From Catenaria anguillulae PL171 (Eukaryota > Blastocladiomycota > Blastocladiomycetes > Blastocladiales > Catenariaceae), in contig MCFL01000028.1 of the NCBI GenBank assembly GCA_002102555.1, positions 1 through 64,000 on the forward strand: a stretch of DNA of 64,000 nt, given 5' to 3'. This document shows positions 45,573 to 56,612 of the stretch, in pieces; position 1 is the first letter of the stretch, and the number at the start of each line of letters is the position of its first letter. The position numbers and the translations under genes are program-made. The notes beneath the pieces are model-generated. The model was not told where the DNA came from, ran no database searches, and saw only the letters and a list, made by a program, of their open reading frames with translations.

Positions 45573-46592
45573 ATGGGCCTGGTGTACAACTTTACATCCG
45601 ATCGTTTGCCGCCTGGTGCCGCCACCACGCAATCGGGCGCCGGCACACTCATCACTATTGGCACTCCTCCTGCCACCCCTGGCAACTCTGCCGTCGCCGC
45701 CCAATCGGGTGTTTCGTTTGCGGCCGGCGCCTCGTCTGCCGCCATGGGCACCTTTGCCGCCACCGCCCAGTCGGGTATTGCGACCGGATTGCATGCGCCT
45801 ATCGACTTGCTTGGTTTGGCGCCTGACATGCTCGCGCGCTTCCTGTTCACTTCGGCGTCACAACCGGGCAATGTTATGTACAACCAGGCAGCTGCGTCGG
45901 CCAACCCACCGGCCCAGCATCCGCAACGCACCGAGCAACAGCTTGCGACGGCGGTTGCGTTGGCAGGGACTGGCCGCCGCAGCAGGGCATCCAGGGTGGC
46001 GGCGTCATCGACTGTTGCCGGCAGCCAAGCGAAACTGCCAACCCGCACGGTTCAGTTTGAGTTTGTGCGGGACAAGAACTTCGCGGATCCGAGCGGTCAT
46101 TACATTTTGCAATGGGTATTTTTTGTGGTACTTTGTGAAACGATGATCGGGTTTCTTCTTACCGCAACTTTTCCCAGTCGACCACCATCCTTTTGCGCCT
46201 GCTTTGCGTTGCATCACGGTCCTGGTCGCGACACCACCTGGATCAACACGACCATTTGGAACGAGGCCATGCTCGATCAATGGTTAACGATTCACACCGG
46301 TCATTGGATTGCCCTGGAGGGCAGCCTCACCGGTATCCACATGTTCAACAGGCAACCATCACTCGACATAACAGTTACCACCTTCCACGGTCCGTTCGTC
46401 TATGCCGAGCGCCGCCAGTCTGCCACTGGCGGCCCGTCGCCCTCGGGCACGCGGGCGCCCTATCGCCCTGCCGGCTGCCCGTCCTCCGCAAGTGAGCGTG
46501 CCCTATCGCCCCCTCGCGTTGCGCGTGACCCATCGCCCTCTCATGAACGAGACCGGTCGCCCTCCCACTTTGTGCGTGGCACATCGCCCTAG
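45573..46592 (+). CDS. Orphan ORF, hypothetical protein
   Basis: A 339-codon frame with protein-like codon use, not recognised. The N-terminal ~70 residues are Ala/Ser/Gly/Thr-rich with an imperfect internal repeat (AAQSGVSFAAG / ATAQSGIATG). The middle (HAPIDLLGLAPDMLARFLF, RTVQFEFVRDKNFADPSGHYILQW) and the stretch WINTTIWNEAMLDQWLTIHTGHWIALEGSLTGIH look folded. A hydrophobic interval after ILQW (about 46112-46175) starts GTATTT and ends with a pyrimidine-rich CCCAG, so it may be an intron, but splicing there needs a one-base adjustment. The C-terminal 45 residues are Ser/Pro/Arg-rich with short repeats (RDPSPSHERDRSPSH). It follows the 66-bp repeat pair. It may be a lineage-specific gene or part of a mobile element. 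Confidence 0.4.
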   Translation: MGLVYNFTSDRLPPGAATTQSGAGTLITIGTPPATPGNSAVAAQSGVSFAAGASSAAMGTFAATAQSGIATGLHAPIDLLGLAPDMLARFLFTSASQPGNVMYNQAAASANPPAQHPQRTEQQLATAVALAGTGRRSRASRVAASSTVAGSQAKLPTRTVQFEFVRDKNFADPSGHYILQWVFFVVLCETMIGFLLTATFPSRPPSFCACFALHHGPGRDTTWINTTIWNEAMLDQWLTIHTGHWIALEGSLTGIHMFNRQPSLDITVTTFHGPFVYAERRQSATGGPSPSGTRAPYRPAGCPSSASERALSPPRVARDPSPSHERDRSPSHFVRGTSP

Positions 46593-46836
46593 GCCGGAAC
46601 TCCGGGTGCTGTGGGCTCGGCCTAAATGTATCGCTGGCGATTTGTTTGTTTGTGCTGTCCTTCATAATTTATCATACACGCCATGTGTCCCTCGGTGTCT
46701 GTGACATGATTAGCGGCAAGCATAAATAACATCTCTATATCTGATCAATGAACATGAACTGATGCACCCTTCAATATGACACAAATTTTCATGTTTGATT
46801 TGTACACTACACCTACCTATGCTTGCGGTCAAACTC

Positions 46837-47606
46837 TTATGAACCTGCACGAGTGTAAAAATGAGGCTCTCCCCTGGCTTCCACAACCTGTGAGAAATCG
46901 AAAAATTCGATCCCATGCACTGAGCCAACTGCGTGCCCAACGGCTGAACGCTGGAGCTCCTTGAGCACACCGATCATGTACACGGTATCGCCTTTTGTTG
47001 ATGCACTTCCAAAACGGATTGCAGCCAGGCTCCATACCAGTTGAGACCGACATGATGTACTCGGAGTTCGAAACCGTTACCTCCACTTTCCCCGAGCAGA
47101 CCCAACAACCTTCATCCTAGACACATCAATACAACAGTGAGTTCACTGGACCGTAATGCTGTAGAACACATGTTGCACGTACAGCCCAATCACCATCGAA
47201 ATCCTCGACAACAGTGCTCACAAACGCCACACCATTCTTTGTTCGGAAAGGGCGAGGCGAAATGTCGCCAGGCGGAAGCTCAAAGCTGCCCTGTTGCGAG
47301 AAAAGAACGGATTGCTTGAATGCAGAGTCTGACAAGACTAGGGCGACGTGACGTTGACAAAGCGCACGGATTCAATGAAGTGAGTGTCTGTGATGCATGG
47401 AGGAGGAGTGAAATTACAGGCAGTTGAATACATAGGATGTGCTTTGAGAGTACCTCAATGTATGAAACCCAGCAAAACGTCGCCTGCTTCTCATAGGTGC
47501 GCCAAACAGCATCCAACTCGATTTCATTGCTGCTTTGGGTTGTGGTGTCAGCACTTGTCGCGATCTTGGTGTCGGAGTTGAGCTGCTTGGGGACTGAGAC
47601 CTCGTA
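46837..47606 (-). CDS. Hypothetical multi-exon gene, family unknown
   Basis: Several protein-like stretches on the minus strand appear to be exons of one gene. Exon 47606..47454 (acceptor TTGTCAG, donor GTACTC) encodes YEVSVPKQLNSDTK...DAVWRTYEKQATFCWVSYIE. A second exon near 47387-47180 gives HFIESVRFVNVTSP and, after a -1 shift near 47340, LVLSDSAFKQSVLFSQQGSFELPPGD, ending DFDGDWA before GTACGT. A last exon starting about 47118 (acceptor GTCTAG) gives GCWVCSGKVEVTVSNSEYIMSVST and, in another frame, LAAIRFGSASTKGDTVYMIGVLKELQRS and VGSVHGIEFFDFSQVVEARGEPHFYTRAGS, stopping at 46837. More exons may lie at 47750-48120 (TICSLKETPIEIQQATNTTTTIQLDHCKI). I cannot identify a domain; boundaries are approximate. 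Confidence 0.35.
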
Positions 47607-47676
47607 CTGACAACAAAGTACATGTAGATTACTGTGTCAGTAAAGATCCGAATAGTCCGGCAGAGCGCACAAAAAT

Positions 47677-47687
47677 GGGGGGGGGGG
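47677..47687. repeat. Poly-G run (11 G)
   Basis: Lies in the apparent intron just upstream (on the minus strand) of the exon at 47606-47454. Confidence 0.9.
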
Positions 47688-48117
47688 AACAAGGATTTGA
47701 TTGGTATGTTTCGACCGACCGGGTCGTGACATGTCGCGTTTCGCGCAAGGAGGCAATTGTTCTCAAAGCAGTCATGTCAGCGGGAGCCAGGCAATTGAGA
47801 GTGAAGAGGAACGCATCGAATCGAGGTAATTGGCGGCAAAGGCTGCAGTGTTGAGCGTCGAAACATACCTGTCATGTGTGAGTAAGCGGGCTGTCGATTT
47901 GTACAGTCTGTGTTGGCAAAACGGGATCTCGACGGATAGATCTTGCAATGGTCCAGTTGGATGGTCGTCGTGGTATTTGTTGCTTGCTGGATCTCGATGG
48001 GAGTTTCCTTGAGGGAGCAAATGGTGTGTGAGTTTTGGGTCTGTGTGACGATGGAAACAGAAGCGTGAATGGTCGGATGACGTTGCAAGCGAATATGGAG
48101 GATGAAGCTGCATACAT

Positions 48118-48570
48118 TCATCCAATTTTCAGCATGCGGCGGGCTATGCGGCACGACGCATCAGTTACGAGCACTCGCTCGTGGGCCGCCAAGCCAACTG
48201 CAAATCCGAAACGCCGGCTAAACTCAACAAATGTGCGACGTAGAGGTGCGGCAAAACACATATTGGTAAGTTGCCAAAGCCGCTCGACACGGGTGTTATC
48301 AACGGAGGAGACGATGTTGACTGAGACGGGGTTTGGGCGATGGACAGGGAGCAGGTGTTGGATGCGACTTTGGGACCATTCAAGAAGTACATTTTCGGTC
48401 CCAGCATCAATTCGAATGCAATGAAAGTGACCGTAGCGAAGGATCGATTGTTGATATTGATGTGAGACATAAGTCGAGGATGCGACCACTGCAGTGGGTG
48501 ACTTCACTGTCTTGGCAAGGTCAAGTGTGGGAAACGGCCGTGGCAGGTGCTGCTTTTGCTCTTGATGCAT
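48118..48570 (-). mobile_element. Integrase-core-like coding fragment
   Basis: A 150-codon minus-strand frame beginning MHQEQKQHLPRP. IRIDAGTENVLLEW followed about 30 residues later by SSVDNTRVERLWQL resembles the second Asp and the Glu of DDE integrase cores (typical pattern D-x-GxEN ... HNxRIERLW). The region with the first catalytic Asp and any terminal repeats are not seen, so this is a decayed or partial copy, or an exon of a longer gene. The frame ends RRMLKIG; a -1 shift would continue it into WMNVCSFILHIRLQRHPTI, which could mean it is part of the gene annotated downstream. The resemblance rests on short motifs only. Confidence 0.4.
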
Positions 48571-49964
48571 GACCACGAGTGCTGGTAGGCAATGGTTTAC
48601 ACAGCCTTTCCTGCTCTATGGTAGCCATTGTCCCATGTTTGTTTCGTAATGATTGGACCCATGAATCCTCCCAAGGCCTAGGGGGCCAAGGGATGACTAC
48701 CCTCCGCACTGATTTTCGTCCATGATGCGAGCGCAGCGAGCTGATTGTGACGACGTTAGACCAGAATGGAAAGAATCGGAGGACAGTGCAGGCAGCAGCA
48801 GGCTGCTGCTGCTTACCCTGCCGTTTGCCCCGTTGGTATGTATTCACAACCACGTGCATGTAGGCTCACGAATACTGCCACAGACACTGGAGGGAACAGG
48901 GATGTGAAGGAGCGACGCTTGAGGCGTCAGTTGGCGCCAAACGGAACGCTGGGAGAGGCGGAGCATCCGCCCATATTTGTATGTAGCGGCGTGAGGGGGG
49001 GGGGGGTTGAAGGAGCGAGAGAGAGTATTGATTCATACACAGCCTCGCACTGGCGGCGTAAATCTCGATGTCGCCCGCCAGGTCCGCCACTGACTCATCG
49101 TTGGCCGCCAGCGAGTGCCGTTGCAAAATGCATATGGAATGGTCCAGTTTCATGCAATCGCTGCGCTTCTAGGAACGATGACACGCACAGAGTTGGCAAG
49201 GTCTGCTTGCGATGCGAGAATGAGAAGGACACAAGTCGGGAACGCGTTTACAGGTGCAAACAAAATTTGTAGGCGAACATCGGAACTCTAAACTGCCGCT
49301 GATGGTGGGAGAAGTAAGCAAACGGCTGGCACAGCTGGAATAGCGGCGCCGGCCGTTGCGGATGGAAGTCTATCGTGCTATGAATCGTACGGGTACTTTC
49401 TCGCCTCGTGGTGCAGGTGTTGGTTGTAGGCAACGGCTACCTCTCGTGTTCGGCGTGAAAAAAGGACATGTGCCGGCGACCGCTCGCTCTTGGTACCTTT
49501 ACCAATGTTTTCTACAGTCGGAATGGAGCTCGGAGGGCCGCCTCGGCCACCAGTCGGCGCCGCTTGAGAAGAGAGTTGGGCATGGAGTGGGAAGCGGAGA
49601 AAAAAGACACGTGCATGGCGGGAGCGAAGTCAGTGGACGTTCCCAGAGAAATTGCCTCCCTGGGAGCGATTCCAAGCAGTTTTGAGTGCCTGATACTTCA
49701 ATTATTCCGGTGGCAGGGTGGCAATACATGGCGGCCGCGGTTTGCCCATCGACGTTCAAATGGTGCCAAATGTGAATCATTTTTTTTGACGGCCGCCGAT
49801 CACATTTGATTGTTTTTTTGTCCATTGCCGCCATGTGTGAGTAATTTTATTGTACAACGCAAGCAGGTACAGTATCCACGAGGATGATATATGTACATCA
49901 CACTGTGCGCAATGCATTTCTGACACTGTCTACTCCCTGTTTCCCACACACACGCAAGCAACAA
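48571..49964. other. Gene-poor region upstream of PAXBP1-like gene
   Basis: 1.4 kb of mixed composition with a G12 run (48995-49006) and T/A runs near 49780-49820. Short open frames on both strands are not convincing. A minus-strand stretch near 49150-49040 (CILQRHSLAANDESVADLAGDIEIYAA) looks somewhat protein-like. Confidence 0.35.
48995..49006. repeat. Poly-G run (12 G)
   Basis: The longest mononucleotide G run in the window. Confidence 0.9.
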
Positions 49965-52551
49965 ATGATTCGCCGCACTCGTGGTGCCGGCCCAAAGAAC
50001 CTGCGCCGAAAGTCCAGCTTCAGCTTGGACCACCACGATGAACCTCAGGCTGCGCTTGAACCTCAACACCCAACATCGGCTCCCTCCAACAATCGTAAGG
50101 ATCGTAACGATGCAGATGCACATTCGTCCAGTCCTTCTCCTGGTCCTGGCTCTGCTCCCATTGGTCTCCAGTCCGTAGTGGATGGTGACCTTCACCCCAG
50201 CGAGACTCCCATCATCAAGATCAAACGCTCATCTGCCTCCAATGCTCGCAAGTCGGCCGCTTTGCGCGCTGTGTCTGCTTCTGCTGCTTCGTCCTCCAAC
50301 TCGGCCTCAAAGCTCCGATCAGTGTCCACAGCACCATCTGAACCGTCAACCCTCGATGCCGCTTCTTCCGACGACACTACTGCATCCTCTGCAAGGGCCG
50401 ACGCATCGGCTCAACCGCCAGCGCCAGCGCCAGACCGCGACCCTTTTGCCTCTCGCCGCCGTCGCCTTGGCGAATCTCCCTTCTCCTCCGCCTCTTGCCC
50501 TCGCGCAAACGACGAATCCGTCCTCAAACCGAGGTCCAGCACCACGGATCTCGCCTCGCTTGCCGCACACTATGCATCTGCGGCCCTGTCTGGCTCGTCG
50601 CCTGCCCCCGATTTCATTGCACTTGACGGTACAACCATCACTCGAGACACGCGGCGATCCGCCTTGGCAGCACATGCGACCACGCACCTCGACTCGGATC
50701 CAGACGCAGAGGCAGATGCAAGCGGCGACTCGGATGGCGAAGACCAGGATATGATGCGCCAATGGGAACTCGACCAGATTCGCCGTGGGGGCGCTCTCCA
50801 AACAACATCGGGGCTTGCAGCACATGCCGCGAGAGCCATGCACGAGATTGCCCGCGAGGGCGACGGCCGACGTACGCCTTGTACATTTTGGTCATGGTGT
50901 TGTGATCAGAAGCCTCACCCAATTTGTTGTTCAATCCAGTGCCCTCACTTCCACCCATTCCACCACTTGCCGAATCCCTGGTTTCGCTCACTTCCACGCT
51001 CGCATCGCTCGACCTCGCACACTCGGCCGACTCTGCCGCGCACGTCGCGGCCCTTGCCGCTGAACACGACCGGCTGGTTGCCGCCGACGCTGCAGCCGAC
51101 TCGGATCTGCACGACCTTTCGCTGACCCAGTCGCTCACACGCGACCTGCGCGACCACATCCAGGACGTGCTCGAATGGGCCGCCGATCTGGACGGCGACT
51201 TGAGTGCATGGGAACAGTCACTCGCGGTGGATTTCTCGGCAGACAACCGCGACCGGATCATTGCGCGGGCCATGGCCATGTTGGACGAGGTCCGAGACGA
51301 CTTGCGCGACCCAATGGCCGTGCTTGCCCCGCTCAACGCCTTCAAGTGCCGCGATCCTGTCGGGTACCGACGCGCCCTGGCGCACGAGGTGGTGCCGCTT
51401 GTGATTGCCACGCATGTCCGGTGCGATTTGCTTGGGTGGGATCCCATTGGCCGTGGCGACGCGATTGAGCAGCGCATGTGGCATGTGCCAGTGACCATGT
51501 ATGGCTTGCCGAGTGCATTGTCGGCGGCGGCGCGTGGCACTAGTGGCGGCAGTGGGTTGAATCCAAACGATCCGGATGCGGGCTTGTATCGTAAAGTGGT
51601 GGTTGGGTACGTGATGCCAGTGCTCGAGGCCAGGATCAAGAGTGCCGGGATTGCGCTGGCGCTCGACAGGGCGGCAGGCGCCAGGATCGTGGATGCGTTG
51701 GAGGAGGTCTTGTATGTTGTCGACAAGAGCGACGCTCACTTTCAAGTACGTCTTTACCTGCCTGGCTTTTGGTCATTTGGACACTCTGACTAACGTGAGA
51801 AAAAAAATGCGTTCACCAAAAGAAACTCGTTCTTGCCGCTCTCGAGTCTTGCGAGCAAACACTGGCCACCGCACAAGATTCCCAACTCGACCTCATTTCC
51901 GCCGTGCCCAACCTCGGCTCCCTGCTGGTCCGCCTGGACAAGTACGCCATCACAACGACATCCTCGATCTCACCTTCTGTCGCCATGTCTGCAATCGCCG
52001 CGTTTGCACCCACCACTCGCCCCAACCAAGCGTCGCTCCCAACCGACATGGCCGCACGCCTTGTGCGCGCACACGCGGCCTTGCTGCAAGCCGCCGCACA
52101 CGTGCTGTCCACCGGCGCCCCGACGGTCAGTGTCAGTGCACACGCCAATAGTGCACGCAATCTCGTCAAGCTTGTTGTCGAATCTTGCGCGGGCGTGTAC
52201 CTCCGCCCAAGGGTTGCACCCACAGCAGTAGCAAGTGCGGCACCGCTTGTTCCGGCCGCGGCCGCGGCCACGGCGGCCGTAGGGCCCCTGGTATTCCCTG
52301 CACCACATCCCGGCGGCGTGACCTCGACCCAACAAGCATTACCAACAGCTATGGTGGCGCGTGATGAGCCGCTTGTGGCGAGCTTGCGAGCAGCACTGGT
52401 TGCGCTTGCTCGAAATGAAGCGTGGCCGATGACGAGCGCGCAGGTGGAGGTTGTGAGCAAGTGGGCGGTGGATCAGGCAGGCGGGTGGGCCGAGCAGCCG
52501 CTGCAGCTGCAAGAGGTGGTGAGTGGGTTCAAGGGGCGCAGGACCGTGTGA
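49965..52551 (+). CDS. PAXBP1/GCFC2-like splicing factor (GCFC domain)
   Basis: Nuclear protein of the GCFC/Ntr2-related family, linked to spliceosome disassembly. Exons 49965..50871, 50940..51745 and 51823..52551 give 813 aa; both introns (68 and 77 nt; gtacgc, gtacgt) keep frame. The N-terminus MIRRTRGAGPKNLRRKSSFSLD, then IIKIKRSSASNARKSA, and DQDMMRQWELDQIRRGG match the family's conserved N-terminal elements (the WELxQIRRG helix). A heptad-rich coiled coil spans the start of exon 2 (LAESLVSLTSTLASL...HVAALAAEHDRL). The GCFC domain includes LAPLNAFKCRDPVGYRRALAHEVVPLVIATHVRCDLLGWDP, a region before MWHVPVTMYGLP, and KVVVGYVMPVLEARI. A poly-Ala and Pro linker occurs near the end. An upstream in-frame ATG exists at 49884, but 49965 gives the family-like N-terminus. 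Confidence 0.82.
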
Positions 52552-52552
52552 T

Positions 52553-52573
52553 CAGGGGTACTAAAAACCCCTG
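52553..52573 (+). other. Hairpin directly after the PAXBP1-like stop codon
   Basis: CAGGGGT-ACTAAAA-ACCCCTG, a perfect 7-bp stem with a 7-nt loop, starting two bases after the stop codon. It could be a 3' UTR structure. Confidence 0.55.
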
Positions 52574-52781
52574 GTGTGATTCTGGCCGAGTGTGGCGTAC
52601 GCGTGGTTTGCTTGTGAGTGGGCCCAGATGGCGATCGGACATGAGAACCCTGCCATTATGTCTTGTTTATATTTGCGGAGTCGTGTTTGAGGGTCATGAT
52701 TGAACGTTAACTCTGTGGGGACATTATCACTTCGTGCCGTGGCGCAATGTAAAATAGAGTTGGCAGCTATGTACCCCATCG

Positions 52782-52800
52782 ATATCGGCTTAACCGATAT
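52782..52800. promoter_or_regulatory. Palindromic element
   Basis: ATATCGG-CTTAA-CCGATAT, a perfect inverted repeat with 7-bp arms about 1.3 kb upstream of the WOPR gene. CGG arms spaced this way resemble sites of zinc-cluster (Zn2Cys6) regulators; that is inference only. Confidence 0.3.
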
Positions 52801-54129
52801 TAATTACGAGTCCACATCAGGCGCCATACAGGTCCGGCCGGAAGCTTCCCGGCCGAGGTCGGGCCAACTATGCATTCAGAGGGCATCTTATCGAATGCTT
52901 GCAGCAAACTTTACGATTCACCAAGCTGCAAGCAGTTTGTTGTAACCATGCATTTCCCGCGGCTGTTGCGTTTCTCGCTGATCATCATCATGGAATCCGT
53001 CGCGATCGGCTGTGCCAAGCAAAACAAGATTTGACATTAGGAGGCAGATGAAACAGGATATAGACAATGCTTGCGCGCAACAACAAGCAGAGAGCAGAGC
53101 GCTGCGTAATGGTGCAGAAAGGCCTGCAGCTGGTTGGCTTTTCTTTTGTGTGCTCGCGATCGCGTCCATGCAGTATACGACACACGCTGATGCTTCAATC
53201 GGCCTAAGCATATGTACGGTCCCCTCTTTCTCGTCGCAAGGTTTGGGCAACGCGGAGCTGATATGGTTTTGCAAGTCTTTTTGCTTCGTTCAAATCCCGA
53301 GGGTTGCCCCTCGCATCGTTCAAAGTTATGTACCTTTGTCCGGCCCGTCCACAATATACCTCGCCGCCGGGCGCCGGCTTATACTGTTACGCACAGACAT
53401 CCCTTCATCTTTCTGAACTCTATCATTAGCCCTGGGCCGCGACTATCCTTGGACTCTAGCACGGACGCATACAGGTATTTGCCCCACCTCGCCTTCTCCT
53501 TGCTTTTCGTTCGCCTTGCCTCTGTCGTATCCATATACGTACCTTTACCGAATCAACCCGGCCCGTGCAAGCTTGGTCTGACGCGAGCTCATTCCGCCAC
53601 GTCACGGAATCATTGGCGCCTTTCCCCGTTTCACTTATTGTCGCCGTCGTACATGTATTGTACATGTTTACTTGCACATCCACCTTGCTGGATTCCTTGA
53701 CCTTGCAATTGCCCCTGTTTCCTTGCCTCGATGCACTCGTTGCACTTGTGTCGCTTGCAGTTCAAGTTGAGTAGCAACATTGGCGTTCACACAACAAACT
53801 CCTTTTGAAAACACGCTCACGCTCCCCCTCGCCCCCCTCCCCACTCGGCTGTTGCACTGGTTGATGAGGACCTTTCTTCTCTTCCTTGCCTCGTTGCAAT
53901 CGTCACCACCCACATGCATAATCCCATCACCTCTCACTCACTCAACCGACGCTTTGAAGCTCTGACTTGCGTGATTCAACTTCAAGTTGGATTGCTTCAG
54001 ACAGATCAAGATCTGCGAGGCTCAGCCCAGAAAATCCAACGACCAGTGAACTGACCAAGCATCCATATCAACATCAACTCAGCCAGCACAGCACAGCACA
54101 ACACAGCACAGCACAACAATTGCTCCAGA

Positions 54130-56612
54130 ATGGCGGCTGTCCAGCAACAAGCCCTAGACCCGTCGCCGATCGCCGGCCTGCTGGCCTTTCGCGGGCGAGT
54201 GCCCACATTCAGCGATGCGCTCGTGATCCTCGAGGCATGCCGCCAAGGGTCACTGACCATGGTGAACCGCCGGCTGACCGACTTGGAACGGCGCGAGATT
54301 GCGTGCGGCGACGTGTTTGTCTTTGACGAGGCCGTCAGCGGCATCAAGCGGTGGGCCGACGGACGATTGTGGTCGTCGTCACGCATGCGAGGTATGTTGC
54401 TGGAAGGAATCATCATATGCACTTTTTCCGCTTGCCTTTTATCCTTATCATTACTCGCGAGCGAGATCAATGGTGATGGGTGACTGACTGAATGGGGCCA
54501 TGTAAATAAATATGTGTCGTCGTTGGAAACCACAGACTGCTTTCTCATCTATGTTGAGGTATGTACTTACGTATGTGTTGTCATGACACGCGCGGCCCGT
54601 TCTTGCGGCCGTGTGCAATCCAAAGGTGCTAACCTCACGTGAGCACCCCTTGTGCGACCTTGTGTAATCATTCATAGCTTGGCATGGCCGCTGGCATCTC
54701 GGGCTTCAACCCGCGCCGTGTCCCTGCCTCCTCGCCCTCGGACCTCTTGCGCAAAAAGGTGCTCTCCATCACTACGTCCACAGGCCAGCGCCTCCGCCTC
54801 GTCGCCTACTCGTCGGCCATGGATGACGACTCGGACGAACCCGCGCCAGAGGCAAACATTCAGGGAATCACGCCCAGGCGCGACCCGAGGCTTGCCAACA
54901 TTGTCATTCCTGCGGGCATCTTCCACAGCAACACGGGGCCAATGGGTGGGCTCAGGGGGGATGCAGACCGGCAGCAAGCCGGGGCGACCGAGTCGTCGCC
55001 GTCGGGGTCGTCTGCAGCGGCGCCACGAGGGCGAGCAAAGGGCCGGTCATTCGCGGCGGCCGCGGGCAGGTCAAGTACATCGACGGCGGGAAATACGGCC
55101 GTGTTGGATGTAGACCACCACCAAGTTGCAAATGCATGCAGCGGTGTCGATGTTGGTGGCCAACACTACGATTCGTCGTACTACGGTCCCGTTGGTAACT
55201 ACAACAACAACAACAGCAACAACAACAACAACAACAACAACCGGTCCTCATCTGGCTCGCCTCCGCTCTCCATCATGTCGGCTCCCGTCCCGGATCAACA
55301 CACATCTTCATTCAACAACACGGGCCGTGCGCAACACCAGCATCGTGATCAGTATTCCCGGTCGGCAGAAGCAGCAACAAGTCCAGGGCGCGGCGGTGGT
55401 GGTAACGCGTTGGCATCGGTATCGGCATCGGGATTGGCTGGCAACGATGACCTTGTGGATCGTGCCAGTGCGCCGGCGTACGCAACAGTAGCAGGAGTGT
55501 ATGGTGATACCAGCTCGAGATACCTGGCACATCAATACCCGCCGCAATACGCATACCATCATCATGCACATCACCCGTACTTTGGGCCAGCATCGACGGT
55601 CCATGCGCATCAGCACTCGTCGATGACGGCTGCCGGGGGATACTATGACTCGTCACATCATCACGCGTACGATCCGTACCGGCAACAACCGCCATTGCAG
55701 CCGCCTCAACAGCAGCAGCGCGCAATCGCGGCGGCCAATCCCTCCGAGCTTGAAGCGGTTGCTGCTGCCACGGCTAGCACGACGCCAACCAGTCGCCATT
55801 CAGATCCGGCCGGGTCATTGCCCACGTCTGCTCCTGCAGCACCGCCACCTGCAGCACCCGCGACCCACCCATACGGTCCCGAGATTGCGCATCATGGACC
55901 ATACCCAGGATACCCGTCCATGCATCCGCATGACCGGCGCTACTTTGGGCGGTATACGGGTGCACCAAGATACCACCCGCACCACCATCATCCGGGCGCG
56001 TACTATGGCGTCGCCCCAGTCCCGCCGCAGCCAGCACCTCTCGGACCATCGTATCTCGCCTCGGTACCACGGTCCGATTTGGCAGCAGTCATCAATGGAT
56101 CTGCCGCACCGGGTGCTCTTCAACCGGCGTATGGGCCACCTCGCCCGCCGCCTACCTCGGGTCTGCATGCATCTCCGCAAAACACGGGTGCTGCGGGCGC
56201 GTCGTCATTGTCTGCGCCATTGTCGTTGTCGATATCGGCGCGCACGACCATGGGCCACGCGTTGGACATGCACGAGCGCTCAAAGGACATGACGGGGGCG
56301 CGCGTGCCGCGGGCCGATTCGGGCATGTACATTGGGTACAATGGTGCGGGCATGTATCCAGCGCGAGATCACCGCGATCGGCCCGCGCCACTGGCGGCAG
56401 CGGCAGCAGCCGATGTCGGGTATGCCGGTGCGGCAACGTATTATGCGCCGGTTGGATTTGCGGCAAGGACATATCGGGAGGCGGATGCGGGCGCAACGGC
56501 TCAGGGAGGATCGCCCAGAGGCGGCGGTGGCAGTGAGGCAAGTGGCCGGTCGCCTCGAGGTGCGGCGGCGATGGGCGAGGTCGGGGTCGGGGTGGGGGCT
56601 GGCGTCGTCTAA
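54130..56612 (+). CDS. WOPR-domain (Gti1/Pac2) transcription regulator
   Basis: Fungus-specific DNA-binding regulator of the Wor1/Ryp1/Gti1 family, which controls morphological switches in other fungi. Exons 54130..54391, 54536..54558 (23 nt) and 54678..56612 give 739 aa; introns (144 and 119 nt) start gtatgt. WOPRa: FRGRVPTFSDALVILEACRQG, LTMVNRRLTDLERREI, GDVFVFDEAVSGIKRWADGR, WSSSRMR, continued by the microexon as DCFLIYVE. WOPRb in exon 3: SDLLRKKVLSITTSTGQRLRLVAY. The rest (about 600 residues) is low-complexity: Asn-rich (NNNNSNNNN...), His/Tyr/Pro-rich (YAYHHHAHHPYFGP) and Gly/Ala-rich, as in other family members with long disordered activation-type tails. The binding of WOPR proteins to an AT-containing motif is known for yeasts; targets here are unknown. 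Confidence 0.92.
54536..54558 (+). other. 23-nt microexon inside the WOPR domain
   Basis: Flanked by CACAG and GTATGT. With the last G of exon 1 it encodes DCFLIYVE, matching the (N/S)FLVYRE position of the family, and it restores frame into exon 3. Confidence 0.85.

Larger units (their letters stand above)
52552..54129. other. 1.6-kb intergenic region upstream of the WOPR regulator
   Basis: Long upstream region with no supported gene. It contains the hairpin and palindrome listed separately and CAGCACA-type repeats (about 54088-54118) immediately before the WOPR start, probably in its 5' leader. Confidence 0.45.

Noticed and set aside
52782-52800. Transposon terminal repeat
   Set aside because: The palindrome is only 7 bp per arm, unique in the area, and has no partner or target-site duplication.
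53212-53700. Open frame upstream of the WOPR gene
   Set aside because: Composition is hydrophobic and Pro-rich without codon bias; overlapping frames are similar in length.
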